From NCBI RefSeq assembly GCF_030766935.1, contig NZ_JASERL010000003.1:496001-560000 (forward strand): a stretch of DNA of 64,000 nt, written 5' to 3'. This document shows, one piece after another, positions 8,073 through 20,900 of the stretch. Source of the stretch: Streptomyces sp. KL109B. GTDB taxonomy: Bacteria; Actinomycetota; Actinomycetes; Streptomycetales; Streptomycetaceae. Positions within the stretch are counted from its first letter, which is position 1. Every line of letters begins with the position of its first letter. Under the pieces are notes generated by a model, which made no database searches, had not been told where the DNA came from, and was given only the letters and a program-made list of their open reading frames with translations. The position numbers and the translations under genes are program-made.

Positions 8073-8100
8073 TTCAACGCGTCGGACATGGCGTTAGCGT
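8073..8100 (+). promoter_or_regulatory. Candidate thiC promoter
   Basis: TTCAAC (8073-8078) and TAGCGT (8095-8100) are separated by 16 bp, placing a start site near 8107, just before the riboswitch. The -35 is weak and the -10 fits TANNNT. Confidence 0.4.
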
Positions 8101-8114
8101 GGAGGCGCTTTTGC

Positions 8115-10082
<1,968 letters not shown>

Positions 10083-10085
<3 letters not shown>

Positions 10086-10140
10086 CGCACATGACGGCAT
10101 GACGCACATGACGTCATGACGGCATGACCGAATGACGGTG
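10083..10140. repeat. Seven short TGAC-led tandem repeats after thiC
   Basis: Seven 8-9-bp units, each starting TGAC (TGACGCACA, TGACGGCA, TGACGTCA and similar), run directly on from the thiC stop codon, which is part of the first unit. There is no coding sense. Confidence 0.7.
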
Positions 10141-10141
10141 G

Positions 10142-10164
10142 GGCCCCTCGTGAACCGAGGGGCC
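10142..10164. terminator. thiC terminator hairpin
   Basis: GGCCCCTCG (10142-10150) and CGAGGGGCC (10156-10164) form a perfect 9-bp stem with a 5-nt loop, between the convergent thiC and the membrane-protein gene. It probably works in both directions. Confidence 0.8.
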
Positions 10165-10199
10165 TTGTCGTCGGGCACGGCCCGGTGGCCGCCGGAGGG

Positions 10200-11027
10200 T
10201 CAGTCCGGCTGGTGGTCCGGGCCGCCGAACTCCGGGCTCGAGAAGTCCGGGCTCGAGTATCCGGCGCGCTGGCCCGTGGCCGTGCCGCCGCCGTCCGGGC
10301 TGCTGAACCCCGGCTTGTGGTAACCAAGGTGCGGCATGCGCCCGGCGGAGCCGCCGCGCCCTCCGAGGCGTCGGCCGCCGCCCGCCGAGGGATCCGCCAG
10401 GGCGTCCCGCAGGAACGGCAGGATGCCCCGGTCCAGGAGCGCGGTGCGCCAGGCTTCCCTGGCCTGCTTCAGTTCCTCGCTCGCCTCGCCGTGCGCACTC
10501 GCCTGGAGCGACGTCGACCCGTTGCGCAGCGCCGCGAGCAGCAGGCAGACCGCCGCGACGAGCATGCTCGCCGCGGTGATCGCGCCGAACACCCAGCCGA
10601 AGGTGCGCAGGGTCTGCGCGAAGGACGGCGCCGGATGGAGCATGCGCAGGAGGTAGCCGACGATCAGGAAGATCGCGGCCGCGGTACCGGCGAGGACAGG
10701 GGCGAGCACGACGGCGACCGCGGCGACGCCCGGTCCCGTGCTCTCCCCGCTGCTGCTGTTGCCTCCTTCACGTAGCGGACGCAGGAGCCGCGGCGTGGAG
10801 CGCAGTTCCTCGCGGACCTTGACGTAGCGCTGGTACTCGGCGGCGGCCGCAGTGTTGATCAGTGGCGCGGCGCCGAGCGCCATCGTGCGCAGTTGTTCGG
10901 GGTTGAGCCGCTGGCCCACTGCGGCGAGATCAGGACGGTCTGGTGCGGTACGCAGCGCCTCATCGAGGAGCCGCTCGAACTCGGGGCGGTCCTCGTTCAG
11001 CAAATGCGGAGCGCTGTTCATGTGCAT
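10200..11027 (-). CDS. Hypothetical two-TM membrane protein with Gly/Ser/Pro-rich tail
   Basis: 275 residues. A soluble N-terminal part (HLLNEDRPEFERLLDEALRTAP) is followed by two predicted membrane helices (about residues 100-125 and 140-165), an amphipathic segment, and a low-complexity tail rich in G, S, P and F with repeated SSPDF/SSPEF. No enzyme motif is seen. GGAG lies 8 nt before the ATG at 11027; ATG 11021 is an alternative. I do not recognise a named family, and the gene stands alone. The 182-bp gap upstream to the phosphoesterase gene shows no clear feature. Confidence 0.7.
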   Translation of the reverse strand: MHMNSAPHLLNEDRPEFERLLDEALRTAPDRPDLAAVGQRLNPEQLRTMALGAAPLINTAAAAEYQRYVKVREELRSTPRLLRPLREGGNSSSGESTGPGVAAVAVVLAPVLAGTAAAIFLIVGYLLRMLHPAPSFAQTLRTFGWVFGAITAASMLVAAVCLLLAALRNGSTSLQASAHGEASEELKQAREAWRTALLDRGILPFLRDALADPSAGGGRRLGGRGGSAGRMPHLGYHKPGFSSPDGGGTATGQRAGYSSPDFSSPEFGGPDHQPD

Positions 11028-11209
11028 CCCCCGATGCTCCGTAGGGCTTGGTGGCCCGCATGGGTGCGAGCCGTCGGGCAGAAACGGAGGGGAGCCTGCT
11101 ACGGATAAGCCGATGGTAGAGCTGTCACGGCACGCGGTGACAGGGGGTTTCCGGAAATTGGCCCTCGGACCAGCCGGATCCTCCGCTTTCGCGTGTGCCC
11201 CGCGAACTC

Positions 11210-12286
11210 TCAGATATCCATGGGAAGTTGCTGTACGAGGAGCTTTCCGGCCATGGTCACGCCGCCGTCCATGGCGATGGCCAGGCCGTTCGCGTACACA
11301 TGCGGCCCCTCGACGGCGGGCCTGCTGTCCTCGCCCTCGCCGTCCTCGCCGCCCACCTCGCCGAGCAGATACGGGATCGGGCTGTGGCCGTGCACGATGC
11401 GCGAGCCGCCGTACGTGTCGAGGAGCTGCCGAACGGCGCCGGGCCCCGACTCCTCGTCCTTGAACGCGAAGCGCTTGGTGAACTTGCGGAACAGGTCCCA
11501 GCACTCGTCCGCGTCATTGCGCGTGAGGGTCTCGCGGACCGTGTCGTTGACGGCCTCGATGGAGTCGCCGTAGTCGAGGTACGCGGTGGTGTCCGAGTGC
11601 GTCAGCAGGTGGTCGTCCTCGATCTCGATCGCGTCGAGCCGGGACATCCACTGCAGATGTACGTCCTGGAGGCGGTCCATGTCGGCCTTCTGCCCGCCGT
11701 TGAGCAACCAGGCCGCCTGGAAGGTGGCGGTGCCGGCGCCGGAGTTGACGGGCGTGTCGCCGAACCGCTTCGCGCCGAGCAGCAGCAGCTCGTGGTTGCC
11801 CATGAGCGCCTTGCAGTAGCCGCCCGCGGCCGCCGCTTCGGCGGAGAGCCGCATCACGAGGTCGATGACGCCGATCCCGTCGGGCCCGCGGTCGGTGAAG
11901 TCGCCGAGGAACCACAGGCGCGCGGTGCCCGCCGCCCAATTGCCCTCGGCGTCGATCAGGCCCTTCTCGTGGAGCGCGGCGACCAGCTCGTCGAGGTAGC
12001 CGTGCACATCGCCGACGACGTACAGCGGGCCCGGGCCCTCGTCCCCCGTCGGCGCGGGCTGCGCGGCCTCGACCTGGACGGTGTCGCCCCGGTTGATGAC
12101 CGGCAGATCGCGCTCGGTGGGGGTGTAGCCGTCGGGATACGCCTCGGGTTCCTCGGTGCCGGGGGCAGGACTGTCGGAGTCCGTCGGCAGTACGTTCGCC
12201 GGTACGTCATGGACGTACGCGGGAACACGGAAGTCACGCAGCGTCTCCGTGCGCGCTGCGGGTCCCAGACCGGCCCCCTGAGTCAT
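11210..12286 (-). CDS. Calcineurin-like metallophosphoesterase
   Basis: 358 residues. The metal-binding motifs appear in order: GDVHG, GDFTDRG, GNHE, then a downstream HS and the late GHSPIP (IVHGHSPIP). These are the full set of a PPP-like metallophosphatase or Ap4A-hydrolase type enzyme. The first 110 residues are low-complexity, acidic and Pro-rich, unlike compact family members, and may be a disordered leader. ATG 12286 is preferred because GGAGGGG lies just upstream; an ATG six codons earlier lacks this. The substrate is unknown; protein phosphatase or dinucleotide hydrolase are both possible. Confidence 0.82.
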   Translation of the reverse strand: MTQGAGLGPAARTETLRDFRVPAYVHDVPANVLPTDSDSPAPGTEEPEAYPDGYTPTERDLPVINRGDTVQVEAAQPAPTGDEGPGPLYVVGDVHGYLDELVAALHEKGLIDAEGNWAAGTARLWFLGDFTDRGPDGIGVIDLVMRLSAEAAAAGGYCKALMGNHELLLLGAKRFGDTPVNSGAGTATFQAAWLLNGGQKADMDRLQDVHLQWMSRLDAIEIEDDHLLTHSDTTAYLDYGDSIEAVNDTVRETLTRNDADECWDLFRKFTKRFAFKDEESGPGAVRQLLDTYGGSRIVHGHSPIPYLLGEVGGEDGEGEDSRPAVEGPHVYANGLAIAMDGGVTMAGKLLVQQLPMDI

Positions 12287-12505
12287 CGACCCCTCCACCA
12301 CCATTGCGCCGCCTGTGCACCGTATCGGACTGCCTGGTCGCAGCGGCCCGCGGTGTCGTGCGCCCATCATAGGAATGCGGCTCGCGCTGTGTGATGCACC
12401 AGGGGTGGTGAATCGGTGACGGGCGGCTGATCGCCGTGCATTTCTCCCGAATTGGTGTGGACTTTTCTTGCCGGTGGAGGGGTCGGAGGGGTGGGCGGCG
12501 GCCGG

Positions 12506-13627
12506 TCAGCCGGGCCCCGGGGAGCGGGGCGGGCTGACCGTGGTGCGGTGCGGGCGCCGCTGGGACGAGGTCCGCACGATGAGTTCGGTCGGCATCACCT
12601 GCTCGACCGGCTGGTCGGAGTCGACCCCTTCGATGGCGTCGATGAGGAGCTGTACGACGGACGTGCCGATCCGCCGCGGTTTGAGCGAGAGGGTAGTGAT
12701 GGGCGGCTCTGTATTGGCGTAGACGTTCGACTCGCTGCAGCACACGAGCAGCAGGTCCTCCGGGACGCGCAGGCCGTAGCGGCGGGCGGCGGCGAGCAGA
12801 TCGGTGCCGTTGGGGTCGAAGAGGCCGTAGACCGCGTCGGGACGGTCGGGCCGGGCGAGCAGCCGGTCGGCGGCGACGGCGCCCGCGCAGGGATCGTGCG
12901 CGGGGTACGACTCGTAGACCGGTTCCTGTCCGATCCGCTCGCACCAGCGCAGATACGCGGAGGTGGAGAGGTGGGTGTACGTGTCGGTGGTGGTGCCGGT
13001 CAGGAGCCCGATGCGGCGGGCGCCGGACTCGGCGAGGTGGTCGAGGATGCCCATCACGGCGGCCTCGTGGTCGTTGTCGACCCAGGCGGTCACGGGCAAA
13101 GTGGCCGCGGGACGTCCGTCCGAGACGACGGGCAGGCCCTGGCGGACCAGCTCGGTGACCACGGGGTCGTGGTCGGATGGGTCGACGACGACGGTTCCGT
13201 CCAGGGCGACGTTCGACCAGACGTCGGCCGGGCTGCGGCGTGAGGTGGCGGGCAGGATGACGAGGGCGTACCCGCGGGCGAGCGCGGCGGAGGTGGCGGC
13301 TCGGGCCATCTCCGCGAAGTACGCGAATTCTGTGAAGGTGAAAGGTTCATCCCCGTACGTCGTCACGGTCAGGCCGATGAGGCCCGATTTCCCGGTACGG
13401 AGCGTGCGAGCGGCCGCGGAGGGGCGATAGCCCAACCGTTCGGCGACCTCGCGGACGTGGCGTCGGGTGGCGTCCGGGAGCCGGCCCTTACCGTTGAGCG
13501 CATCGGAGACAGTTGTGATCGAGACCCCGGCGGCTGCGGCAACGTCTCTGATGCCTGCCCGGCCCGGCCGGGTGCCCCTGCGGGTCGTCTCTGCCCGGCT
13601 CACCTGGTGCTTCCCTGCTGCTGTCAT
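12506..13627 (-). CDS. LacI-family transcriptional regulator
   Basis: 373 residues. A LacI HTH with hinge is at about residues 24-75 (IRDVAAAAGVSITTVSDALNGKGRLPDATRRHVREVAERLGY), followed by a periplasmic-binding-protein-like effector domain ending in TTLSLKPRRIG. Family members repress sugar or nucleoside genes in response to a small ligand. Neighbours (phosphoesterase, hisC-like gene) give no clear sugar target, so the ligand is unknown. The ATG at 13627 lacks a ribosome-binding site; the GTG at 13603, preceded by AGGGAAG, is a credible shorter start. Its C-terminus is a Pro/Ser-rich tail. Confidence 0.85.
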   Translation of the reverse strand: MTAAGKHQVSRAETTRRGTRPGRAGIRDVAAAAGVSITTVSDALNGKGRLPDATRRHVREVAERLGYRPSAAARTLRTGKSGLIGLTVTTYGDEPFTFTEFAYFAEMARAATSAALARGYALVILPATSRRSPADVWSNVALDGTVVVDPSDHDPVVTELVRQGLPVVSDGRPAATLPVTAWVDNDHEAAVMGILDHLAESGARRIGLLTGTTTDTYTHLSTSAYLRWCERIGQEPVYESYPAHDPCAGAVAADRLLARPDRPDAVYGLFDPNGTDLLAAARRYGLRVPEDLLLVCCSESNVYANTEPPITTLSLKPRRIGTSVVQLLIDAIEGVDSDQPVEQVMPTELIVRTSSQRRPHRTTVSPPRSPGPG

Positions 13628-13992
13628 GGCGAGCCGATAGTAGGGCTCATTCGGCTGCATGGTGGGGGCGCATATGCAGGCGTTGACAGGCACGTTTCTG
13701 CAAGGTGATGAACAGTCATCGACCATGGAATACATGGGAGTTGGCGGGTATGACAGTGGTACATCGCTTGTCGTCACGCACCGGCCTGCCAAGTCGGCGA
13801 TGTTTCGAGTAGGTCTCAACTCACCTTCACGAGGGATGCGCGCCACGGCGCGAGCCACCGGCGCGCGCCAGGGTAAGGGGCGCTCCCCCCTCTCTGTACG
13901 CCTTCGGGAGGGCCGAGCCCCGACCATTGGGGCGCGCGGCGAATCCTCTTAAGGTGAGCAGTATTGGAACGGTGCCCATGAGGAGGACTGCG
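13628..13992. other. 365-bp divergent intergenic region
   Basis: Separates the LacI gene from hisC. It contains a TTGACA (13683-13688) without a convincing -10 at normal spacing, and GC-rich inverted segments around 13860-13930. I see no gene and no clear operator. Confidence 0.5.
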
Positions 13993-15072
13993 GTGAGCGA
14001 GATCAACCCGAAGCTGCGTGCGGAGCTGGCGGGGATCCCCGCCTACAAGCCGGGCAAGCCGGCCGCTGCCGGGGGGCCGGTGGCGTACAAGCTGTCCTCC
14101 AACGAGAATCCGTATCCTCCGCTGCCCGGGGTGATGGAGCGGGCGATCGCGGCCGCCGGGTCCTTCAACCGCTACCCCGACATGGCGTGCACCGGCTTGA
14201 TCAACGAGCTGTCCGACCGTTTCGGTGTGCCCGCCGCCCATCTGGCCACGGGAACCGGGTCGGTCGGCGTCGCGCAGCAGCTGCTCCAGGCCACCTCGGG
14301 GCCGGGCGACGAGGTCATCTACGCGTGGCGGTCCTTCGAGGCGTACCCGATCATTACGCAGATCAGTGGCGCGAAGTCGGTGCAGGTGCCGCTCACGGCG
14401 AGCGAGGACCACGACCTCGACGCCATGGTCGACGCGATCACCGACCGCACGCGCCTCATCTTCGTATGCAACCCCAACAACCCCACGGGCAATGCCATCC
14501 GCCGGGCCGAGCTCGAGCGGTTCCTCGACCGGGTGCCCTCCGATGTGCTGGTGGTCCTCGACGAGGCGTACCGGGAGTTCATCCGGGACGCCGAGGTGCC
14601 GGACGGCGTGGAGATCTACCGGGATCGGCCGAACGTGGCGGTGCTGCGGACCTTCTCCAAGGCGTACGGGCTCGCGGGGCTGCGGGTGGGCTTCGCCATC
14701 GCGCACGAGCCGGTCGCTGCGGCGCTGCGCAAGACGGCGGTCCCCTTCGGTGTGAGCCAGCTCGCACAGGACGCGGCGGTCGCCTCGCTGCGCGCCGAGG
14801 ACGAACTGCTCGGCCGGGTCGGTTCCCTGGTGACCGAGCGGGCGCGGGTCCTCGAGGGGCTGCGGGCGCAGGGCTGGACGGTGCCCGAGTCGCAGGCCAA
14901 CTTCGTATGGCTGCGTCTGGGGGACAGGACGATGGACTTCGCGGCGGCCTGTGAGCGGGCGGGCGTGGTCGTTCGGCCGTTCGCGGGCGACGGGATGCGG
15001 GCCACGATCGCGGAGACCGAGGCCAACGACATCTTCCTGCAGACGGCCGCGGAGTTCCGCAAGGAGCTCTAA
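13993..15072 (+). CDS. hisC: HisC-like aminotransferase (histidinol-phosphate / aromatic aminotransferase)
   Basis: 359 residues, class II PLP aminotransferase. It has [12 protein letters not shown] at the start, [15 protein letters not shown], and the PLP lysine K223 in [15 protein letters not shown]. The family makes histidinol phosphate or transaminates phenylalanine and tyrosine. It stands apart from any his operon, so an aromatic role is at least as likely; in S. coelicolor a second hisC copy sits in this position. GTG 13993 is chosen because AGGAGGA precedes it. A strong terminator follows at 15115. Confidence 0.87.
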   Translation: MSEINPKLRAELAGIPAYKPGKPAAAGGPVAYKLSSNENPYPPLPGVMERAIAAAGSFNRYPDMACTGLINELSDRFGVPAAHLATGTGSVGVAQQLLQATSGPGDEVIYAWRSFEAYPIITQISGAKSVQVPLTASEDHDLDAMVDAITDRTRLIFVCNPNNPTGNAIRRAELERFLDRVPSDVLVVLDEAYREFIRDAEVPDGVEIYRDRPNVAVLRTFSKAYGLAGLRVGFAIAHEPVAAALRKTAVPFGVSQLAQDAAVASLRAEDELLGRVGSLVTERARVLEGLRAQGWTVPESQANFVWLRLGDRTMDFAAACERAGVVVRPFAGDGMRATIAETEANDIFLQTAAEFRKEL

Positions 15073-15114
15073 CGGGCGCCTGAACGCCGGGCGTTGGCCG
15101 GGCATCGTAGCCGC

Positions 15115-15146
15115 AGGGGGTCTCCCGGAATTACGGGGGACCCCCT
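15115..15146 (+). terminator. hisC terminator hairpin
   Basis: A 13-bp stem (AGGGGGTCTCCCG paired with CGGGGGACCCCCT, one G-U) closes a 6-nt loop, 43 bp after the hisC stop. It insulates hisC from the cyd promoter. Confidence 0.82.
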
Positions 15147-15170
15147 CTCGTATGCCGACAACCAGTACGA

Positions 15171-15176
15171 CATAAT
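15171..15176 (+). promoter_or_regulatory. Candidate -10 of the cyd promoter
   Basis: CATAAT lies 10 bp upstream of the Rex operator, so a repressor bound there would cover the transcription start. No good -35 is visible. Confidence 0.4.
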
Positions 15177-15185
15177 GCTTGTGAA

Positions 15186-15201
15186 TGTGAACGCGTTCAC
15201 A
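15186..15201. promoter_or_regulatory. Rex operator (ROP) of the cyd operon
   Basis: TGTGAACGCGTTCACA is a perfect 16-bp palindrome identical to the Rex operator consensus of S. coelicolor. Rex senses the NADH/NAD ratio and lifts off when NADH rises, inducing cytochrome bd under low oxygen. An extra half-site TTGTGAA lies directly upstream (15179-15185). Confidence 0.95.
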
Positions 15202-15285
15202 AGCGTGTCCTGGTTCCTCCCGGGATTTGTGGGATTAAAGGGGCAAACTGCCGCTGTGACCACGGCGATGTAAGGAGAAGACGCA

Positions 15286-16860
15286 GTGGACCCGACAACG
15301 ATCGCCCTCGCGCCGGAAACCCTGGCGCGATGGCAGTTCGGCATCACCACCGTCTACCACTTCCTGTTCGTCCCACTGACGATCTCCCTGGCCGCGCTCA
15401 CGGCGGGCCTGGAGACGGCGTGGGTGCGCACGGGCAAGGAGAAGTACTTCCACGCGACGAAGTTCTGGGGAAAGCTTTTCCTGATCAATATCGCGATCGG
15501 TGTGGCGACCGGTCTCGTGCAGGAGTTCCAGTTCGGCATGAACTGGTCGGACTACTCGAAGTTCGTCGGTGACGTCTTCGGTGCCCCGCTCGCGATGGAG
15601 GCGCTGATCGCCTTCTTCTTCGAGTCCACCTTCATCGGGCTGTGGATCTTCGGCTGGGACAAGCTGCCGAAGAAGCTCCACTGCGCCTGCATGTGGATGG
15701 TGTCGATCGGCACGCTGGCCTCGGCCTACTTCATCCTCGCCGCCAACTCCTGGATGCAGCACCCGGTCGGCTACGAGATCGACAAGCAGACCGGGGTGGC
15801 CCGGCTCAACGACATCGGGCACGTCCTCTTCCAGAACACCGCGGTCGTCCAGTTCGCGCACACGGTGTCCTCCGCCTTCCTGACCGGCGGAGCCTTCATG
15901 ATCGGCATCGCCAGCTTCCTGCTCTGGAAGATCAAGAAGCAGAAGGACGCCGGCGAGCAGGTCGACCGGAAGCGGACCATCACGCTGCGCAGCTCGCTCC
16001 GGATCGGCCTGATCACCACGATGATCGCGGGCATCCTGGTCGCTCTCTCCGGCGACCAGCTGGCCAAGGTGATGTTCAAGCAGCAGCCGATGAAGATGGC
16101 GGCGGCCGAGGCCCTGTGGGACACCGAATGCCCCGCGCCCTTCTCGATCTTCGCGGTCGGTGACGTGACCAAGGGTCACAACTCCGTCGAGATAGAGCTT
16201 CCGGGCCTGCTGTCCTTCCTGGCCGACAGCAACTTCACCAGCTGTGTCCCGGGCATCCACGAGACCGCCAAGGCCGAGGCCGAGAAGTACGGCGGGCAGC
16301 CCGAGGACTACATCCCCAACATCTTCGTCACCTTCTGGGGCTTCCGCCTGATGATCGGCATCGGCCTCACCGCCGCCGTCGCCGCGGGTGCCGGGTTCTG
16401 GCTGACGCGGAAGAGGCGATGGCTGTTGCCCGAGCATCGAAGGGGTGAGGACGAGATCCCGAAGCTGATGCTCACCAACAAGCGTGAGCTCGGCCCGACC
16501 GTCACCAAGTGGGGCTGGCGGGTCGGCATGGCCTCGCTGATCTTCCCCTTCATCGCCAACTCCATCGGCTGGATCTTCACCGAGATGGGCCGTCAGCCCT
16601 GGGCCGTCTTCGGACTGTTCAAGACCGCCGACTCGGTCTCCCCCGGCGTCAGCCAGACCGAGATGGCGCTCTCGCTGAGCGCGCTGACCCTGCTGTACGC
16701 GGTGCTGTTCTGGATCAACATCCGGCTGATGAAGAAGTACGCCGTCAAGGGTCCGGACACGGACGAGGAACCGCCCACCAAGGACCCGAAGCTGCGTGGT
16801 CCCTCGGGGGACGACTCCGATGACGACGACGCCGACAAGCCAATGACCTTCGCGTACTGA
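15286..16860 (+). CDS. cydA: Cytochrome bd quinol oxidase subunit I
   Basis: 524 residues, full length. Heme ligands and family signatures are visible: the early H in ARWQFGITTVYHFLFVPLT, the GRQPW motif in EMGRQPWAVFGL, and multiple membrane helices. CydA carries hemes b558, b595 and d and the quinol site, reducing oxygen to water at low oxygen. The GTG start has AAGGAG upstream. It heads cydA-cydB-cydDC behind a Rex operator. The C-terminal 30 residues are highly acidic (DDSDDDDADK). Confidence 0.97.
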   Translation: MDPTTIALAPETLARWQFGITTVYHFLFVPLTISLAALTAGLETAWVRTGKEKYFHATKFWGKLFLINIAIGVATGLVQEFQFGMNWSDYSKFVGDVFGAPLAMEALIAFFFESTFIGLWIFGWDKLPKKLHCACMWMVSIGTLASAYFILAANSWMQHPVGYEIDKQTGVARLNDIGHVLFQNTAVVQFAHTVSSAFLTGGAFMIGIASFLLWKIKKQKDAGEQVDRKRTITLRSSLRIGLITTMIAGILVALSGDQLAKVMFKQQPMKMAAAEALWDTECPAPFSIFAVGDVTKGHNSVEIELPGLLSFLADSNFTSCVPGIHETAKAEAEKYGGQPEDYIPNIFVTFWGFRLMIGIGLTAAVAAGAGFWLTRKRRWLLPEHRRGEDEIPKLMLTNKRELGPTVTKWGWRVGMASLIFPFIANSIGWIFTEMGRQPWAVFGLFKTADSVSPGVSQTEMALSLSALTLLYAVLFWINIRLMKKYAVKGPDTDEEPPTKDPKLRGPSGDDSDDDDADKPMTFAY

Positions 16861-16873
16861 GAGGAGAAGCGCC

Positions 16874-17878
<1,005 letters not shown>

Positions 17879-17920
17879 GCCGGTCGTCCGGCGTCTTGCT
17901 CAACTCGCCTACGTGAGGGT

Positions 17921-20900
17921 GTGTTTCACGTGAAACCGATCGACCAGCGTCTGTTCCGGTACGGCCGGGCCTCCCGCCTCTTCCTGATCGCGGTGGTGGT
18001 CCTGGGCGCCGCCGGGGCGGGCCTGGTCATCGCGCAGGCGATGCTCATCGCCGAGGTCGTGGTGGGCGCGTTCCAGCACGGTCTCGGTGTGGCCGGGCTG
18101 CGGACGCCGCTACTGCTGTTGGTGGCGGTTGCGGCCGGGCGCGGGCTCGTGTCCTGGCTGACCGAGCTGGCCGCGCACCGGGCGAGCGCGGCGGTCAAGT
18201 CGGAGCTGCGCAGGCGGCTGCTGGAGCGGGCCGCGGGGCTCGGGCCGGGGTGGTTGAGCGGGCAGCGGACGGGGTCGCTCGTGGCGCTCGCGACGCGCGG
18301 CGTGGACGCCCTCGACGACTACTTCTCGCGCTATCTGCCGCAGTTGGGGCTCGCGGTGGTGGTCCCGGTGGCGGTGCTCGCCCGCGTCGTCACCGAGGAC
18401 TGGGTGTCGGCGGCGATCATCGTCGGCACGCTGCCCCTCATCCCGATCTTCATGATGCTGATCGGCTGGGCGACCCAGTCCCGGATGGACCGTCAGTGGC
18501 GGCTGCTGTCGCGGCTCTCGGGGCACTTCCTGGACGTGGTCGCGGGCCTGCCGACGCTGAAGGTGTTCGGCCGCGCCAAGGCGCAGGCCGAGTCCATCCG
18601 CAAGATCACCGGCGAGTACCGCAGGGCGACGATGCGCACCCTGCGGATCGCCTTCCTCTCGTCGTTCGCCCTTGAGTTGCTGGCCACGCTGTCGGTCGCG
18701 CTCGTCGCCGTGACCATCGGCATGCGGCTCGTGCACGGCGAGATGGACCTCTACATCGGGCTCGTGATCCTGGTGCTCGCGCCCGAGGCGTACCTCCCGC
18801 TGCGGCAGGTGGGCGCGCAGTACCACGCGGCGGCCGAGGGGCTCGCCGCGGCGGAGGAGATCTTCGCCGTCCTGGAGGCGCCGCTGCCGGAGTCCGGTGC
18901 GCGGGAGGTTCCTTCGGCCGGCGGAATCGCGTTTGAAGGCGTTTCTGTTCGCTACGTAGAGCGCTCCTCGGAGGCCGTCTCCGACGTCACCTTCCAGGTC
19001 GCCGAAAACGAGACTGTGGCCCTGGTGGGGCCGAGCGGAGCGGGCAAGTCGACGCTGATCAGCGCCCTGTTGGGTTTCGTACGTCCCTGTAGTGGGCGGA
19101 TCCGCGTCGGCGGCGTCGACCTGGCGGAGGTGTCGCGCGAGGCGTGGCACGCGCGCGTGGCGTGGGTTCCGCAGCGGCCGCAGCTGTACGCCGGGTCGAT
19201 CGCGGACAACGTACGGCTCGCCCGCCCGGAGGCCGACGACGCGGCGGTGCTCGACGCGCTGCGGGAGGCCGGGGCCCTGGAGTTCGTAGAGGCGCTGCCC
19301 CAGGGAGTGGCGACCGTGCTCGGCGAGGACGGTGCCGGGCTCTCGGCCGGGCAGCGGCAACGGCTCGCGCTCGCGCGGGCGTTCCTCGCGGACCGGCCTG
19401 TCGTGCTGCTCGACGAGCCGACGGCCGCGCTCGACGGTGAGACCGAGGCGGGCATCGTCGACGCGGTGCGCAGGCTCGCCGTGGGGCGGACCGTGCTGCT
19501 CGTCGTGCACCGTCCGGCGCTGCTGGCCGTCGCGGACCGGGTCGTACGGATCGAGGCGCCCGGTGCCGCGGTGCCGGCGCAGGTGCGCGGCGTGGCGCGG
19601 GGAGGCGTGGCCGAGCAGGCCGTCGCCGATGCGGTCGAGGCCGCCCCCGCGCAGGCAGCGCGGGACGACGGCGCGGCCGCGGACCGGCGGCACGTGCTCG
19701 CGCGGCTGCGCGACGCCGCCCGGCCGCGCCGCTCGCGGCTCGTGCTCGCCCTGCTGCTCGGGGCGCTCGCGCTCGGCAGCGCGGTCGGCCTGATGGCGAC
19801 GTCCGGGTGGCTGATCTCGCGGGCCTCGCAGATGCCGCCGGTGCTCTACCTGATGGTCGCGGTGACGGCCACGCGCGCGTTCGGCATCGGGCGGGCCATC
19901 TTCCGGTACCTGGAGCGGCTCGTGTCGCACGACGCGGTGCTGCGCATGCTGGCCGACACCCGGGTCGCCGTGTACCGGCGCCTGGAGCGGCTCGCCCCTG
20001 CCGGGCTGCGCACGACGCGGCGCGGCGATCTGCTGTCCCGGCTCGTCGCCGACGTGGACGCGCTGCAGGACTACTGGCTGCGCTGGCTGCTGCCCGCGTC
20101 GGTCGCCGCGCTCGTCGGCGTGGGATCCGTGGCGTTCACCACGTGGCTGCTGCCCGCCGCGGGCGCCGTGCTCGCCGTGGGGCTGCTGCTCGCGGGGATC
20201 GGGGTGCCGTTGCTGTCCGGAGCGGTGTCCCGGCGCGCCGAGCGACGCCTTGCCCCCGCGCGCGGGGTGCTCGCCACGAAGGCGGCCGAACTGCTCACCG
20301 GCACCGCCGAACTGACGGTCGCGGGCGCTCTCGGGCGACGTAGGAAGGAAGCCGACGAGGCCGACTCCGTGCTGACGCGGATCGCCTCGCGCGCCGCCAC
20401 CGCGACCGCGCTCGGCGACGGGCTCACCGCGCTGATCACCGGGCTCACCGTGGCCGCCGCCGCGCTCGTCGGCATCCAGGGCGTGCGCACCGGGCAGCTC
20501 CACGGGGTCTCGCTCGCGGTCGTCGTGCTCACGCCGCTCGCCGCGTTCGAGGCGGTGCTCGGCCTGCCGCTCGCCGTGCAGCACCGCCAGCGCGTCCACA
20601 AGAGCGCTGAGCGGGTCTACGAGGTGCTGGACGCCCCCGAACCCGTACGAGAGCCCGAACGGCCCGCACAGGCGCCGCAGGCCCCCTTCCCGCTCGTCGT
20701 CCGCGGGCTCACCGCCCGCTACGAGGGCCAGGACCGGGACGCGCTCGCCGGCGTCGACCTGACGCTGGAGCGCGGCCGCCGCGTCGCCGTCGTCGGCCCC
20801 TCGGGATCCGGCAAGACGACCCTCGCGCAGGTCCTCCTGCGCTTCCTCGACGCGGACTCCGGGACGTACACGCTCGGCGGCGTCGACGCGTCCGCGCTGG

